A DNA stretch of 64,000 bases from Anaerostipes hominis (ex Lee et al. 2021) (GTDB lineage: Bacteria > Bacillota > Clostridia > Lachnospirales > Lachnospiraceae), in assembly GCF_002270485.1 (NCBI RefSeq), contig NZ_NQOG01000012.1, forward strand, positions 19,457-83,456, given 5' to 3'. The position numbers and the translations under genes were made by a program. The notes beneath the pieces were generated by a model, which saw only the letters and a list, made by a program, of their open reading frames with translations, had not been told where the DNA came from and did no database searches. Positions 45,132 to 54,190 of this stretch are shown one piece after another (position 1 is the stretch's first letter; the number at the start of each line of letters is the position of its first letter).

Positions 45132-46154
45132 ATGGAGATTTGTATTAAAGAAAAGTTAGAAGAGAAAACACCTCATGCATTTGAGAAGAAAGTCCTGGAC
45201 AGGGAGATGGCAAAAGGGGAGCCGAGGGTCGGCATGTTCTATCAGAAAAACCAGGTTCCGTCGGAGGATCTGGATCTGGCCCTTCTGCGGACAGAGATGA
45301 AACGGGAAGGAGAGGATATTACCACAAGTGAAATCCAGGAGCTCTCTAAGATTATTAAAATAAAAGATCATATGATCAATATCCATATATACAGGGGAAA
45401 GGACACCGGAAAGAAAAAGAATGCGGTGCTGTTCATCCATGGGGGTGCATTTTTTGGCGGGGATGTAAAGACAAAAGGTAACCAGTGCCGGTATCTGGCA
45501 GAACAGGCAGATGCAGTGGTGATCTCACCGGAATACCGTCTGGCCCCGGAGACTCCATTTCCGGGAGCGGTAGATGATGTGATGGGGACTTTAGACTGGA
45601 TTACAGAACATGCGGAAAAACTGAAGATCGATGAGGATAAGATTGCAGTCATGGGAGAGAGTGCAGGCGGCACTCTGGCTGCCAACTGCTGTCTTATGGA
45701 TCAAAAAGAGAGAATCAAGCTGGCGGTTTATATTTATGGAGCCCTTGATCTGACTCCGGCAGAGAGGACACCGTATCACTGGGACTATTCTTTATATGAC
45801 ATGTATGAGGGGCAGAAGGATTATATTATGAACCGTCTGTTCCGTTTTAAAGAATTGACAGATTACATGGAAGACCTGTATGTGCAGAATGGATACTCCA
45901 CAATGGACGGGGAGGTGTCTCCGCTCTACGCAGAAGATTTATCGAAAATGCCTAAGACTTTGATGGTTGAGGCAGAATTTGACTACTTTAAAATATGCAA
46001 TGACGAATTTGTAAAGCGGCTCACTGAGGCGGGGATAAATACGGAGGTGATCCTGTATGAGGGCCTGGATCACGGATTTTTTGACCGGATCGGCTCACTT
46101 TTCCAGGCGGAAGACTGTATCCGGGAGATCGCCGAAAGAGTAAAAAGATTGTAG
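45132..46154 (+). CDS. Alpha/beta hydrolase, hormone-sensitive-lipase-like esterase
   Basis: 340 residues. Oxyanion motif FIHGGAFFGGD, nucleophile elbow VMGESAGGTLAANCC (Ser near residue 177), acid in EAEFDYFKICND and His in GLDHGFFDR. No signal peptide, so cytoplasmic. Such esterases cut small acyl esters; deacetylation of a sugar taken up by the PTS next door is an idea only. It starts 24 bases after the terminator, without a clear promoter, so it may depend on readthrough. Confidence 0.88.
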   Translation: MEICIKEKLEEKTPHAFEKKVLDREMAKGEPRVGMFYQKNQVPSEDLDLALLRTEMKREGEDITTSEIQELSKIIKIKDHMINIHIYRGKDTGKKKNAVLFIHGGAFFGGDVKTKGNQCRYLAEQADAVVISPEYRLAPETPFPGAVDDVMGTLDWITEHAEKLKIDEDKIAVMGESAGGTLAANCCLMDQKERIKLAVYIYGALDLTPAERTPYHWDYSLYDMYEGQKDYIMNRLFRFKELTDYMEDLYVQNGYSTMDGEVSPLYAEDLSKMPKTLMVEAEFDYFKICNDEFVKRLTEAGINTEVILYEGLDHGFFDRIGSLFQAEDCIREIAERVKRL

Positions 46155-46202
46155 AAAAAGGAAATCTCCAATCCGTATCCGGGCACTGTGAATCTGGGAT
46201 GA

Positions 46203-46231
46203 TTGCAGTTTTAAAATAATTGTGGTAGGAT
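46203..46231 (+). promoter_or_regulatory. Promoter of the pab operon
   Basis: TTGCAG (46203-46208), 17 bases, TAGGAT (46226-46231) with TG one base before the -10, an extended -10. Transcription would begin near 46238. Confidence 0.55.
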
Positions 46232-46237
46232 TTGAAG

Positions 46238-46371
46238 AGAAAAATAAAATAAACTGGTGTGCCCGGATGAAATCCTGTTTGCAGGAGAAAACAGAACGGA
46301 AGACTGCCGGAAGCGGACATATGCCTGAGGGCTGTGTCTGCTTTTGGCAGTCGTTTTTTATTTAAGGAGGT
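46238..46371 (+). ncRNA. Structured pab leader with terminator, candidate riboswitch or attenuator
   Basis: The leader ends in a strong terminator: GACTGCC (46302-46308) pairs with GGCAGTC (46346-46352), with an inner stem AAGCGGACA/TGTCTGCTT, then TTTTTT (46354-46359), and directly after it the pabA binding site. Upstream lie two competing hairpins, TCCTG-TTTG-CAGGA and CTGTTT/AAACAG, and CCGG elements on both sides. It matches none of the riboswitch classes I can recall, including the tetrahydrofolate class. No Trp-rich leader peptide is seen. Confidence 0.55.
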
Positions 46372-46377
46372 TTTAAA

Positions 46378-46971
46378 ATGTATGTAATGGTTGATCATTA
46401 TGATTCCTATGTATATAATCTGGTGAGGGAATTTCAGATTCTGGGAGCAGAAATAAAACCGGTAAGGAGTGACTGCGCAGATTTTGAATCTCTGGAGCGG
46501 CTGCACGGGCAGAAGAAACTTCAGGGGCTGATCCTTTCTCCCGGTCCCGGAAGTCCCGGGGACTGTGTAAAATCCGTGGAGCTGGTGAGGAGGTTTACAG
46601 GCAGGGTTCCGATCCTCGGAGTATGTTTAGGGCATCAGATCATCTGTCATGCTTTCGGCTGCTGCATCATCAAAGGGTCAAGACCTATGCATGGGAAACT
46701 GACGCCTGTAAGGCACAGACAGGAGGAACTGTTCACAGGGCTTCCTCAGGATTTTCTTGTGACCAGATATCACTCTCTGACCGCGGACAAAGCAAGCCTT
46801 CCAGAGGCACTCAGGATAGACGCTGTCTCCCCGGACCGGGAGGTGATGGCGGTCAGCCACAGGTCAGAGCCGGTCTGGGGTGTTCAGTTTCACCCGGAAG
46901 CGGTACTTACGGAATATGGACTGGAACTGCTTGCAAATTATATGAGGCTGTGTGAGAGGTGGAAAGCATGA
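46378..46971 (+). CDS. pabA: Aminodeoxychorismate synthase glutaminase, PabA type
   Basis: 197 residues, class I glutamine amidotransferase. MVDHYDSYVYNLVREFQILG at the start, nucleophile Cys in LGVCLGHQIICHAFG, oxyanion region SPGPGSPGDC, catalytic His-Glu in VQFHPEAVLTEYG. Supplies ammonia to PabB. It could in principle also serve anthranilate synthase, but PabB and PabC follow. AAGGAGG lies 8 bases before the ATG, just past the leader terminator. Confidence 0.93.
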   Translation: MYVMVDHYDSYVYNLVREFQILGAEIKPVRSDCADFESLERLHGQKKLQGLILSPGPGSPGDCVKSVELVRRFTGRVPILGVCLGHQIICHAFGCCIIKGSRPMHGKLTPVRHRQEELFTGLPQDFLVTRYHSLTADKASLPEALRIDAVSPDREVMAVSHRSEPVWGVQFHPEAVLTEYGLELLANYMRLCERWKA

Positions 46972-48341
46972 AGACAAAAGTAAAAAAGCTTAATTTTTAT
47001 AAAGAGCCGGAAGAGGCTTTTTATCCGTACAGGAACGAAAAGTATGCCGTGTTTCTTGACTCTTCCATGAAGAATGAACAGGGCAGATATTCTGTCATCG
47101 CCCTGGAACCTTATCTTATTCTGGAGGAGGAAAATGGAGTGTGCAAAATAAACGAAGACATTTCCGGCGATCCTGTCGAGAAAGTTCTGGATCATTATCT
47201 GAAATTATATAAAGAAGAAAATATCACAGGACTGCCTGTGGTTTCCGGGGCATTTGGGTATTTGTCTTACGACTTCGGAAGGAAATTTGAGAAGATCCCG
47301 TCCAGACATGCAAAGACTTTAAAAATTCCGGATGCTGTGTTCGCTTTTTATGACCGTCTCATCATAGCGGACCAGAAAGAGAGAAGGCTTTATCTGGCCT
47401 CAAGAGAGGAACTCACCGGCGCCGCTGAAGCTTTTCAGGAGATGGAAGAGACACTGCTGAAAAATGCGGCCCCGGAGGTTTTGCAAAAACAGGAGGGGAG
47501 AACGCAGTTTTTTCCGGATTTCAGGAAGGAAGAGTATGAGAGAGCCGTGGAACAGATGATTACCTATATTGAAGAAGGGGATATTTATATTGCCAACATG
47601 ACACAGCAGCTTTCAATCCCGGGAAAAGGAAGGTGTTATGATGTATTCCGATACCTGCGCACCTGCAATCCGTCTCCGTTTGGCGCCTATATGAATTATG
47701 GGGAATTCCAGGTGATCTGTGCATCGCCGGAGCGTTTTCTGAAAATACAAGACGGCACCGCTGTGACGAGGCCAATCAAGGGAACCAGAAGAAGGGGTGA
47801 AACCGAAGAGGAAGATGCAATGCTGAGAAGGCAGCTTTCAGAGTCGGAAAAAGACAGAAGCGAACTGCTGATGATCGTGGATCTGGAACGGAATGACTTA
47901 AACCGTGTGTGTACGCCCGGCAGTGTCCGGGTGCCGGAACATTGTGTGCCGGAGGAGTATGCCACCGTGTTTCATTTAGTCAGCACCGTGACAGGGAAAC
48001 TGGAAGACCATATGTCTGTGGACAGGCTGATAAAAGCCATGTTTCCGGGGGGATCGGTAACCGGGGCTCCGAAGATCCGGGCGATGGAGATCATTGACCG
48101 GCTGGAGCGGAGCAGAAGGGGACTCTATACCGGTTCCATCGGATATTTCTCGCTGAACGGGGACTGTGACTTCAATATTGTGATCCGCACAGCAGTTTAT
48201 AAGGACGGAAGATACCATCTGGGCGTGGGCGGCGGCATCACATGGGAATCAGACCCGGAGTTTGAATACGAGGAAATGATGCAGAAAGCAAAAGCGGTGC
48301 TGGAAGCCATCGCGGCAGGAGAGAGGAGACAGGAATCATGA
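46968..48341 (+). CDS. pabB: Aminodeoxychorismate synthase component I
   Basis: 457 residues. Chorismate-binding domain from about 180: EEGDIYIANMTQQL, ICASPERFLKIQDG, TRPIKGTRRRGET (the PIKGT motif with Lys that separates PabB from TrpE), LLMIVDLERNDLNRVC, FPGGSVTGAPKIRAMEII and IRTAVYKDGRYHLGVGGGI. Converts chorismate and ammonia to 4-amino-4-deoxychorismate. ATG at 46968 overlaps the pabA stop (ATGA) and ends four bases inside pabC. Confidence 0.95.
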   Translation: MKTKVKKLNFYKEPEEAFYPYRNEKYAVFLDSSMKNEQGRYSVIALEPYLILEEENGVCKINEDISGDPVEKVLDHYLKLYKEENITGLPVVSGAFGYLSYDFGRKFEKIPSRHAKTLKIPDAVFAFYDRLIIADQKERRLYLASREELTGAAEAFQEMEETLLKNAAPEVLQKQEGRTQFFPDFRKEEYERAVEQMITYIEEGDIYIANMTQQLSIPGKGRCYDVFRYLRTCNPSPFGAYMNYGEFQVICASPERFLKIQDGTAVTRPIKGTRRRGETEEEDAMLRRQLSESEKDRSELLMIVDLERNDLNRVCTPGSVRVPEHCVPEEYATVFHLVSTVTGKLEDHMSVDRLIKAMFPGGSVTGAPKIRAMEIIDRLERSRRGLYTGSIGYFSLNGDCDFNIVIRTAVYKDGRYHLGVGGGITWESDPEFEYEEMMQKAKAVLEAIAAGERRQES

Positions 48342-49084
48342 GATTGCAGCCGGATGAAGGATATTATTTTGGAATCGGGGCTTTTGAGACAATGGCTCTG
48401 GAAGACGGAGTCCCGGTGTTTTTTGATCGGCATATGGAAAGGCTTGAGGGAGCTGCAAAATATTTCGGAATACCTTTTCAAAGAGAACCGGTAGAAAGAA
48501 TGGTGTGGGATTATCTGGACCGGAACAAAGAAAAGCTTTCCGGGCATGATGCCCTGAAGGCTGCGGTGTCAGAGAAAAATTTTGTGGTTTCAGTGCATCC
48601 AAACCCATATGCGGGAAAAGATTCAGATACAATGGTTCGCACAGAGTACAGCCAGATCCGAAGAAACGAAACATCACCGCTCACATACTATAAGACACTA
48701 AACTATGCAGAAAATCTAATGGAAAAGAGGAAGGCAGCACAACAGGGATTTGACGAAGCTGTCTTTCTGAACGGAAAAGGAGAGATCACAGAGGGGACCG
48801 TATCCAATGTGTTTTTTGTAAAGGACGGGAAGCTTTATACCCCGCCGGTTTCCTGCGGGATGCTTCCTGGTATCATGAGAGAATATGTATGCCGGTCCTT
48901 TCAGGCAGAAGAGACTGTCATCCGGCCGGAGGACATAAAAATGTACGATGAAATGTTTCTGACCAATTCCCTTATGGGTGTTATGACTGTGGAGAGTCTG
49001 GGAGAGCATCAGTTTCACTCTGTCAAGACGGCACAGAGGCTGAGACGCCGGTGCAGCCCGGGGCATTTTCAGCCTGCCCTCTAG
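48338..49084 (+). CDS. pabC: Aminodeoxychorismate lyase, class IV PLP enzyme
   Basis: 248 residues. FGIGAFETMALEDGVPVFFD is the usual start, RHMERLEGAAKYFGI follows, the PLP Lys is in TYYKTLNYAENLM, and EGTVSNVFFVKDGKLYTPP and GMLPGIMREYV are class IV motifs. Releases pyruvate to give p-aminobenzoate for folate. ATG overlaps pabB (ATGA). The C-terminus is short and basic, and overlaps the convergent rpoN gene by four bases. Confidence 0.92.
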   Translation: MRLQPDEGYYFGIGAFETMALEDGVPVFFDRHMERLEGAAKYFGIPFQREPVERMVWDYLDRNKEKLSGHDALKAAVSEKNFVVSVHPNPYAGKDSDTMVRTEYSQIRRNETSPLTYYKTLNYAENLMEKRKAAQQGFDEAVFLNGKGEITEGTVSNVFFVKDGKLYTPPVSCGMLPGIMREYVCRSFQAEETVIRPEDIKMYDEMFLTNSLMGVMTVESLGEHQFHSVKTAQRLRRRCSPGHFQPAL

Positions 49085-50355
49085 GTCTCTTTTCTGTCGT
49101 AGGTGCCTTTGATCCCCATCTGTTCCCGATACTTTGCGACAGTCCTTCTGGAGATAGAGATTCCCTTCTCTTTTAAAAGGGTGCAGAGCTTTTGGTCACT
49201 GTACGGCTTCCTCGGGTCTTCTGAGGCGACTAGTTTTTTTAAGATCGTCTTGATATCTCCTGTGCTGATGGATGTGCCGGAGGCAGGAGCAGCGCCGGAA
49301 AACAGAGATCTCATGGAGACGATGCCGCACGGAAACTGAAGATATTTGCCTTTGATGCCGCGGCTCACCGTGGAGACGTGCGTGTTGATATCCCCGGCGA
49401 CGTTGTTCATGGTCATAGGCTTCAGACAGCCATGGTTTAAAAAGAAATCAGGCTGTCTTGCAAGAATGGCTTCTGTGATCTTTAACATGGTCTGTCTGCG
49501 ATGGTCAATGCTTGCGATGATAAAACGGCACCGCTTATATTTTTTTTGAAAATATTCTTTCAGTTCCGGGTCTTTTGCGTCTCTGAGCATTTTTACATAA
49601 TAGTCGTTCAGAGAATAATTTCCTACCCAGTCGTCGTTCAGCCGGATATCCCACTGGCCTTCCTGGTATGTGACGATGATATCCGGCGTGATATATTCGG
49701 TCCTCGCCGTTGAAAATCCCTGGAGCGGCTTGGAATTCAGGTTACGGATGACGGCAATGTTTTTTCGGACTTCTGCCGTACTGATCTTTAATTTCCTGGA
49801 AATGGTGCTGATATGGCCCAGGGCAATGTCATCCAGATGATCCAGAATGATCGTCTCCAGGATATCGGTTTTTTTGCCTTTCACCTCCAGCTGTTTGAGC
49901 AGACACTGGGACAGATTTTCAGAAAAGATTCCTACAGGTTCCAGATCGGAGAGCACGTCATAGCACATCCTGATCTCATGTTCCGGGATGGTTAAGAGAA
50001 CGGAAAGTTCATGAACAGAAATCTTAAAGAAACCGCCGGAGTCCAGGCAGTCGATCATGAACTTCATGGTCTGCCATTCCATCGGTGTAAAATCGTTCTG
50101 GTTCAGCTGATCCAGCAAAAAGGTTTTGACTTCCTCCGTGTTTTCGGCCGGGATGTCAAAACTCTGGCTTTCAGAAACGGTATAGGAAGAGGAGGGCGGT
50201 GAATAATCCAGGATTGGATTTTCTATATATTCATTTTGCAGGAACTCAGACAGCTCCCCATTATCCAGTGCCAGTATATTCAAAGACTGGATCTGTGACT
50301 GGGACAGCTGCTGCTTTTGGTTCAGTTCCAGGCTTGTGCGGTAAGACGTATCCAC
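49081..50355 (-). CDS. rpoN: RNA polymerase sigma-54 factor
   Basis: 424 residues. Region I is Gln/Leu-rich (LELNQKQQLSQSQIQSLNIL), a core-binding domain follows (about 90-280), then the HTH, and the C-terminal RpoN box appears as SRRTVAKYREQMGI. It directs RNA polymerase to -24/-12 promoters and needs an AAA+ activator; none is coded in this window. Start is GTG at 50355 with GGAGGAGG five bases before it. The 3' end meets pabC tail to tail. Confidence 0.95.
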   Translation of the reverse strand: MDTSYRTSLELNQKQQLSQSQIQSLNILALDNGELSEFLQNEYIENPILDYSPPSSSYTVSESQSFDIPAENTEEVKTFLLDQLNQNDFTPMEWQTMKFMIDCLDSGGFFKISVHELSVLLTIPEHEIRMCYDVLSDLEPVGIFSENLSQCLLKQLEVKGKKTDILETIILDHLDDIALGHISTISRKLKISTAEVRKNIAVIRNLNSKPLQGFSTARTEYITPDIIVTYQEGQWDIRLNDDWVGNYSLNDYYVKMLRDAKDPELKEYFQKKYKRCRFIIASIDHRRQTMLKITEAILARQPDFFLNHGCLKPMTMNNVAGDINTHVSTVSRGIKGKYLQFPCGIVSMRSLFSGAAPASGTSISTGDIKTILKKLVASEDPRKPYSDQKLCTLLKEKGISISRRTVAKYREQMGIKGTYDRKET

Positions 50356-50403
50356 GAAATCCTCCTCCTTTTCACGTGCTCATTTTAATATAGACATATT
50401 ATA

Positions 50404-52464
50404 TCATATATCTTTCTCCATGGCACGCTCCGCAAAGCAGGAGATTTCTTGGGTGTACAGGAGGGTCAGCCGGTGCATGGCTCTTGTGCACGCAATATAA
50501 AGCAGATTTCTGTCGTGTTCGGTTTTGTAAGTTTTGCTGTCTGCATCGGGGAGGATGACTTCATCAAATTCCAGGCCTTTGGACATCCTGACGGAAGTGA
50601 CCGTGATGCCGTTCTGAAAACTGGTACTCTCGGGAGTGAGAAGATGGACTTCAAATTCTTTTGTAAGCAGATTAAAAACTGCAGAGGCCCCGGCATTTGT
50701 TTTTGTGATGATCCCAAGAGAAGAACTGCGTCCCTCTATAAAATGTCTGACAGCAGTTTTAAGTCTGTCAAGATGGTCCGCTTCATCGGCACAGGCATAG
50801 AAGGCAGGCGGTTCACCGCGGCGCTCCACCGGCTCTAAGGAGTCAGTACCAAGAATACATTTGGCAAACGTCATGATTTCATAAGTAGAGCGGTAGCTTT
50901 TCTTCAGTTCCGTAAACTTTCCAGCCTTATAAACAGTCCTGATATCTTCCAGGCTGTGAAGGTGATATGGATGTACGGACTGCCCGAAATCACCGATAAT
51001 AGTTTTTGAACATGGAAATAAAAGATTGATGACAGCATACTGTATCGGAGTGTAATCCTGCATTTCATCGATCACCAGATGTTTTGTGATCCTGCTTACG
51101 TTTAATCCTTCAAAGGCAGCGCTCAGGTACAGAAAAGGATATACATCAGGCCATTCCAGAGTGCTTTTTGCTGGCAGCACCAGCATTTCCGGTACTCCCG
51201 CTTTTCTGTAAAAATCTTTGTATAGTGCAAGAGTACTTTTCACAGAAAGCATGGAAGTCAGCTTTTTCAATATTTGACTGGCCCTTGGCAGATCTTCCTG
51301 CATGGTATTTTCGGAATGAAAACGGTTACAGATATCGTCTGCCGTCATTTGCAGACGCTGCTTAACAGGGTGTTTTCTGTATGCGTCAAACCGTTTCGTG
51401 ATCCATTCTTTTTCCGCCTTAAAATGGCCAAAGGATACATCGTCAGGAACAAAGATCTGATGGGGCATTTCTTCTATATAATTATCCATGAGACGAACAA
51501 AATCCAGTGATGATTTAAAACGGACTCTTTGTATATAAGACGCATCGCTTAATTCCAGGGGATCTTTTTCTGATTCAAAATCAACGGAATGTTCCAGCTG
51601 GATTCCGGCAAGTTCAAAAAAACTCAATTCATAGATGGGTTCCTCACCGAGTTCGGGGATGACATTTGAAATATAATCTCCAAACACTTTATTTGGGGAA
51701 AGGATTGTCACATTTTTGGAACTCAGCCGATCTTTCAAACGGTAGAGGAGAAATGCGATGCGGTGCAGTGCAATGGAAGTTTTTCCTGAACCGGCGGCCC
51801 CCTGGATGATCAATGTTTCAGTTTCTTCATCCCGTATGATCCGGTTTTGTTCCTTTTGAATCGTAGAAATGATCGTTTTCATCTTTTCACTGGAAGTATG
51901 GCTCAGCTCTTTTTGAAGGACATCGTCCTGTATATTTGCAGAAGTCTCAAGGGCATATTCAAGGACTCCGTTTTTGATGCCAAACTGCCGTTTCTTTGCA
52001 AGGTACCCCTCGATCCTGCCCGACGGCGCATCAAATCCGGCCGGCCCGATCTCGTAATCGTAGAACATACCGGATATGGGTGCCCGCCAGTCAAGGATCA
52101 AAAGTTCATATCCATGCCGGAAAGAAAAACGCCCGATATAATATGTTTCCGGCCTTAGGCTGCCTTTTTTGCAAAAATCGATTCGGGCAAAATAAGGAGA
52201 ATCCTTCAATTTGCAGAGCCTTTCATACATTTCTGCTGCAAATGCGCCTGTGTGGTCTGTCTGTTTTAATAGCAGCTCATTTTGAAACATTTCATGGGGA
52301 TCGATTTCTCCCCGGGCCTCGGACATATAATGTCTGGCATCTGTGTACTGCCGGTCCAGCCGGCTTACAGCTTCCTCCGCCTCGCGGAGTGCCTCGTCAA
52401 GCCTGGTCCGGATCAATGTAAGGTGCTCCCATTCATCCGGGAACTGTAATTCTTTATTTTCCAT
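50404..52464 (-). CDS. helD: HelD-like UvrD/Rep-family helicase, RNA polymerase recycling factor
   Basis: 686 residues. N-terminal coiled coil (LDEALREAEEAVSRLDRQYT), then FSFRHGYELLILDWRAPISG, typical of HelD and HelR. Superfamily 1 motifs: Walker A IQGAAGSGKTSIALHRIAFL, LVIDEMQDYTPIQY, the Q-loop IGDFGQSVHPYH, SYRSTYEI, VRMSKGLEFDEVIL and LYIACTRAMHRLTLL. HelD dislodges stalled RNA polymerase. It is 10 codons shorter of overlap than coupled genes usually are: the start lies 11 bases inside the AraC-GNAT gene, so the two are cotranscribed. Confidence 0.9.
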   Translation of the reverse strand: MENKELQFPDEWEHLTLIRTRLDEALREAEEAVSRLDRQYTDARHYMSEARGEIDPHEMFQNELLLKQTDHTGAFAAEMYERLCKLKDSPYFARIDFCKKGSLRPETYYIGRFSFRHGYELLILDWRAPISGMFYDYEIGPAGFDAPSGRIEGYLAKKRQFGIKNGVLEYALETSANIQDDVLQKELSHTSSEKMKTIISTIQKEQNRIIRDEETETLIIQGAAGSGKTSIALHRIAFLLYRLKDRLSSKNVTILSPNKVFGDYISNVIPELGEEPIYELSFFELAGIQLEHSVDFESEKDPLELSDASYIQRVRFKSSLDFVRLMDNYIEEMPHQIFVPDDVSFGHFKAEKEWITKRFDAYRKHPVKQRLQMTADDICNRFHSENTMQEDLPRASQILKKLTSMLSVKSTLALYKDFYRKAGVPEMLVLPAKSTLEWPDVYPFLYLSAAFEGLNVSRITKHLVIDEMQDYTPIQYAVINLLFPCSKTIIGDFGQSVHPYHLHSLEDIRTVYKAGKFTELKKSYRSTYEIMTFAKCILGTDSLEPVERRGEPPAFYACADEADHLDRLKTAVRHFIEGRSSSLGIITKTNAGASAVFNLLTKEFEVHLLTPESTSFQNGITVTSVRMSKGLEFDEVILPDADSKTYKTEHDRNLLYIACTRAMHRLTLLYTQEISCFAERAMEKDI

Positions 52465-53311
52465 GATCCTGCTCCTCCCTGCTCAGAATAAACCTTTGTG
52501 TGGGATAGCCGAACTCAATGAGAAGTTCTGCCTCTGCAAATCCCAGGTCCTGGATTTCTCTGCGGTGCCCTGTGTCTGCCCTGTCTCCTTCTCTGAATGT
52601 GGTAATACTGATTTCTTTTCCGTTCAGCAATTCTGTCATGACTTTCTCAAGAAAGGCTTTTGGTATGCCCTTTTTTCTATACAGAGGATGTACACCCATG
52701 AAATCAATGGCACCGGTTTGGTACGAAAAGAGCATGATACCCACAGCGCAGTTTCCGTCTTTTAAGATCAATGCCTGCTTTGTTCTGATCTTTTGGCGCA
52801 GAATTGCTTCATATTCATCCTCATGCAGGTGGGGAAACCCGTCAATGACAAGGCGTACCAGTTCCATCCAGCAAGGGATGTCATCTTCTGCCGCGAATGT
52901 CACATTCCAGTTCGAAGCTTCTTTGCTGTTTAACATAGGATAGTTACCTCCAAAATCAAATTTAAGCTGAAGGGGATAGAATTTTTCATTTTCTCTGTAT
53001 TTTCCTGGAGATGTCTTATACATTGCCGTAAAAATATTTGAAAAGGCCTGCTGGCTTTCATACCCTGACTTCAGAGCGATATCAAGAATCGGCTGTTCTG
53101 AAAAAACAAGCAGTTTAGCGGCTTCAGTCAGACGCCGGCGCTGAATATAATCGTGCAGAGTCAGGCCCACAGCAGCAGTGAACATCCGGTGCAGGTGGTA
53201 TTTTGAATAGTGCATTGCTCCGGAGATGATTTCCAGGTCCAGTTTTTCGGACAGATGAGATTCAATATAGTCAATGACCGATACGATCTTTTCTATTTTT
53301 GTGTAATGCAT
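52454..53311 (-). CDS. AraC-family DNA-binding domain fused to a GNAT acetyltransferase
   Basis: 285 residues. Residues 1-105 give two AraC HTH motifs (LDLEIISGAMHYSKYHLHRM and PILDIALKSGYESQQAFSN, ending FTAMYKTSPGKYRE). Residues 140-280 are GNAT-like, with VGIMLFSYQTGAIDFMGVHP and YRKKGIPKAFLEKVM as the acetyl-CoA loop (RxxGI in place of RxxGxG/A). The role may be sensing or modifying a small molecule. GGAG lies 9 bases upstream of ATG. First gene of the pair with helD. Confidence 0.85.
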   Translation of the reverse strand: MHYTKIEKIVSVIDYIESHLSEKLDLEIISGAMHYSKYHLHRMFTAAVGLTLHDYIQRRRLTEAAKLLVFSEQPILDIALKSGYESQQAFSNIFTAMYKTSPGKYRENEKFYPLQLKFDFGGNYPMLNSKEASNWNVTFAAEDDIPCWMELVRLVIDGFPHLHEDEYEAILRQKIRTKQALILKDGNCAVGIMLFSYQTGAIDFMGVHPLYRKKGIPKAFLEKVMTELLNGKEISITTFREGDRADTGHRREIQDLGFAEAELLIEFGYPTQRFILSREEQDHGK

Positions 53312-53451
53312 TTTTTGATTCTCCTTTCACTGGAATTGATTATAACTGCACAGGACAGAAGGGTTTTCATCATTCTTGCGGTTTTCCTGAATAACAAAGA
53401 AAACAGGCTTATCGTTGGCTTATTCATTCATGATGGGTATACAAAGTGATC

Positions 53452-53495
53452 AAGCCCCTTTACTTTTTCTTCTGGGAGAGTAAAGGGGCTTATTT
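53452..53495. terminator. Hairpin between AraC-GNAT start region and nitroreductase end
   Basis: AAGCCCCTTTACT and AGTAAAGGGGCTT, 13 perfect pairs, 14-base loop. T residues follow in the forward direction (TATTTATG); the reverse-strand T tract is weak, though the nitroreductase ends 16 bases away on that strand. The rest of 53312-53510 shows no gene. Confidence 0.7.
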
Positions 53496-53510
53496 ATGGA
53501 AAGAGACAAA

Positions 53511-54104
53511 CTATTCCGTTATCCATTTGGTAATACAGCTGATGTCATTTCTCGGCCGGGGATCAGGGGATTCATCTGCATATCCGACTGCCAGCGCGGC
53601 AAAGAGCTGTCCTTGCGCGTGAAGCCATGTTGTCAGTTCTTCAAGGGCAAAGAAAATATCACAGATCCAGAGGCTTCCCAATCCCAGTTGACAGGCGGTA
53701 AGAGTCATATTCTGGATCGCAGCCCCGATCGACTGGGCGTTGCAGAGCTCAGAGATACGGTCTTCTTCTGTCAGAGAGCGCGACAGGTCAAGGCCTAAAG
53801 CATTGGTGATGAATATAGTAACCGGAGCCTGCCTCATGATTTCAAGCGTACAGCGCGCGCCGTTCAGATGAGCGCTGCTGTACGGCAGAAGGGGATTCAC
53901 TTCTTCTCTTATGATACCCTGTTCCATAGCCGAGAGCATCCCGGCTTTTGCAGTGCCTGAGACGACGGTAAACCGCCATGGCTGCCTGTTTTTTGAGGAC
54001 GGGGCCAGAATTCCGGCCTGAAGGATCTCCTCTATAATCATGGGAGATACATCAGTTTTTTTAAATTTCCGGATACTGCGCCGCTTTAAAATGGCGTCTA
54101 TCAT
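53511..54104 (-). CDS. Nitroreductase-family flavoprotein
   Basis: 197 residues. FMN-binding start AILKRRSIRKFKKTDVS, EILQAGILAPSSKNRQPWRF with the family Ser/Asn/Gln contact residues, QAPVTIFITNALGL, SIGAAIQNMTLTACQLGLGS and the C-terminal ALAVGYADESPDPRPRND. Uses NAD(P)H to reduce quinones or nitro compounds; the natural substrate is unknown. ATG at 54104 has AGGAGG 8 bases upstream, better than the in-frame ATG at 54125. Follows the tRNA on the same strand, behind a terminator. Confidence 0.9.
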   Translation of the reverse strand: MIDAILKRRSIRKFKKTDVSPMIIEEILQAGILAPSSKNRQPWRFTVVSGTAKAGMLSAMEQGIIREEVNPLLPYSSAHLNGARCTLEIMRQAPVTIFITNALGLDLSRSLTEEDRISELCNAQSIGAAIQNMTLTACQLGLGSLWICDIFFALEELTTWLHAQGQLFAALAVGYADESPDPRPRNDISCITKWITE

Positions 54105-54155
54105 AATATAACCTCCTGAAAGCATAAACTAATTTATCAACATATTCCTGAGAAA

Positions 54156-54186
54156 CAAAAAAAGTTCCGTTAAAACGGAACTTTTA
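54156..54186 (-). terminator. Intrinsic terminator after tRNA-Arg
   Basis: AAAAGTTCCGT and ACGGAACTTTT on the reverse strand, then TTTGTTTC. It begins a few bases after the tRNA 3' end. Confidence 0.92.
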
Positions 54187-54190
54187 AACA

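Noticed and set aside
46238..46371. Trp-type leader peptide attenuation before pabA
   Set aside because: No short open frame with clustered Trp codons is present in the leader.
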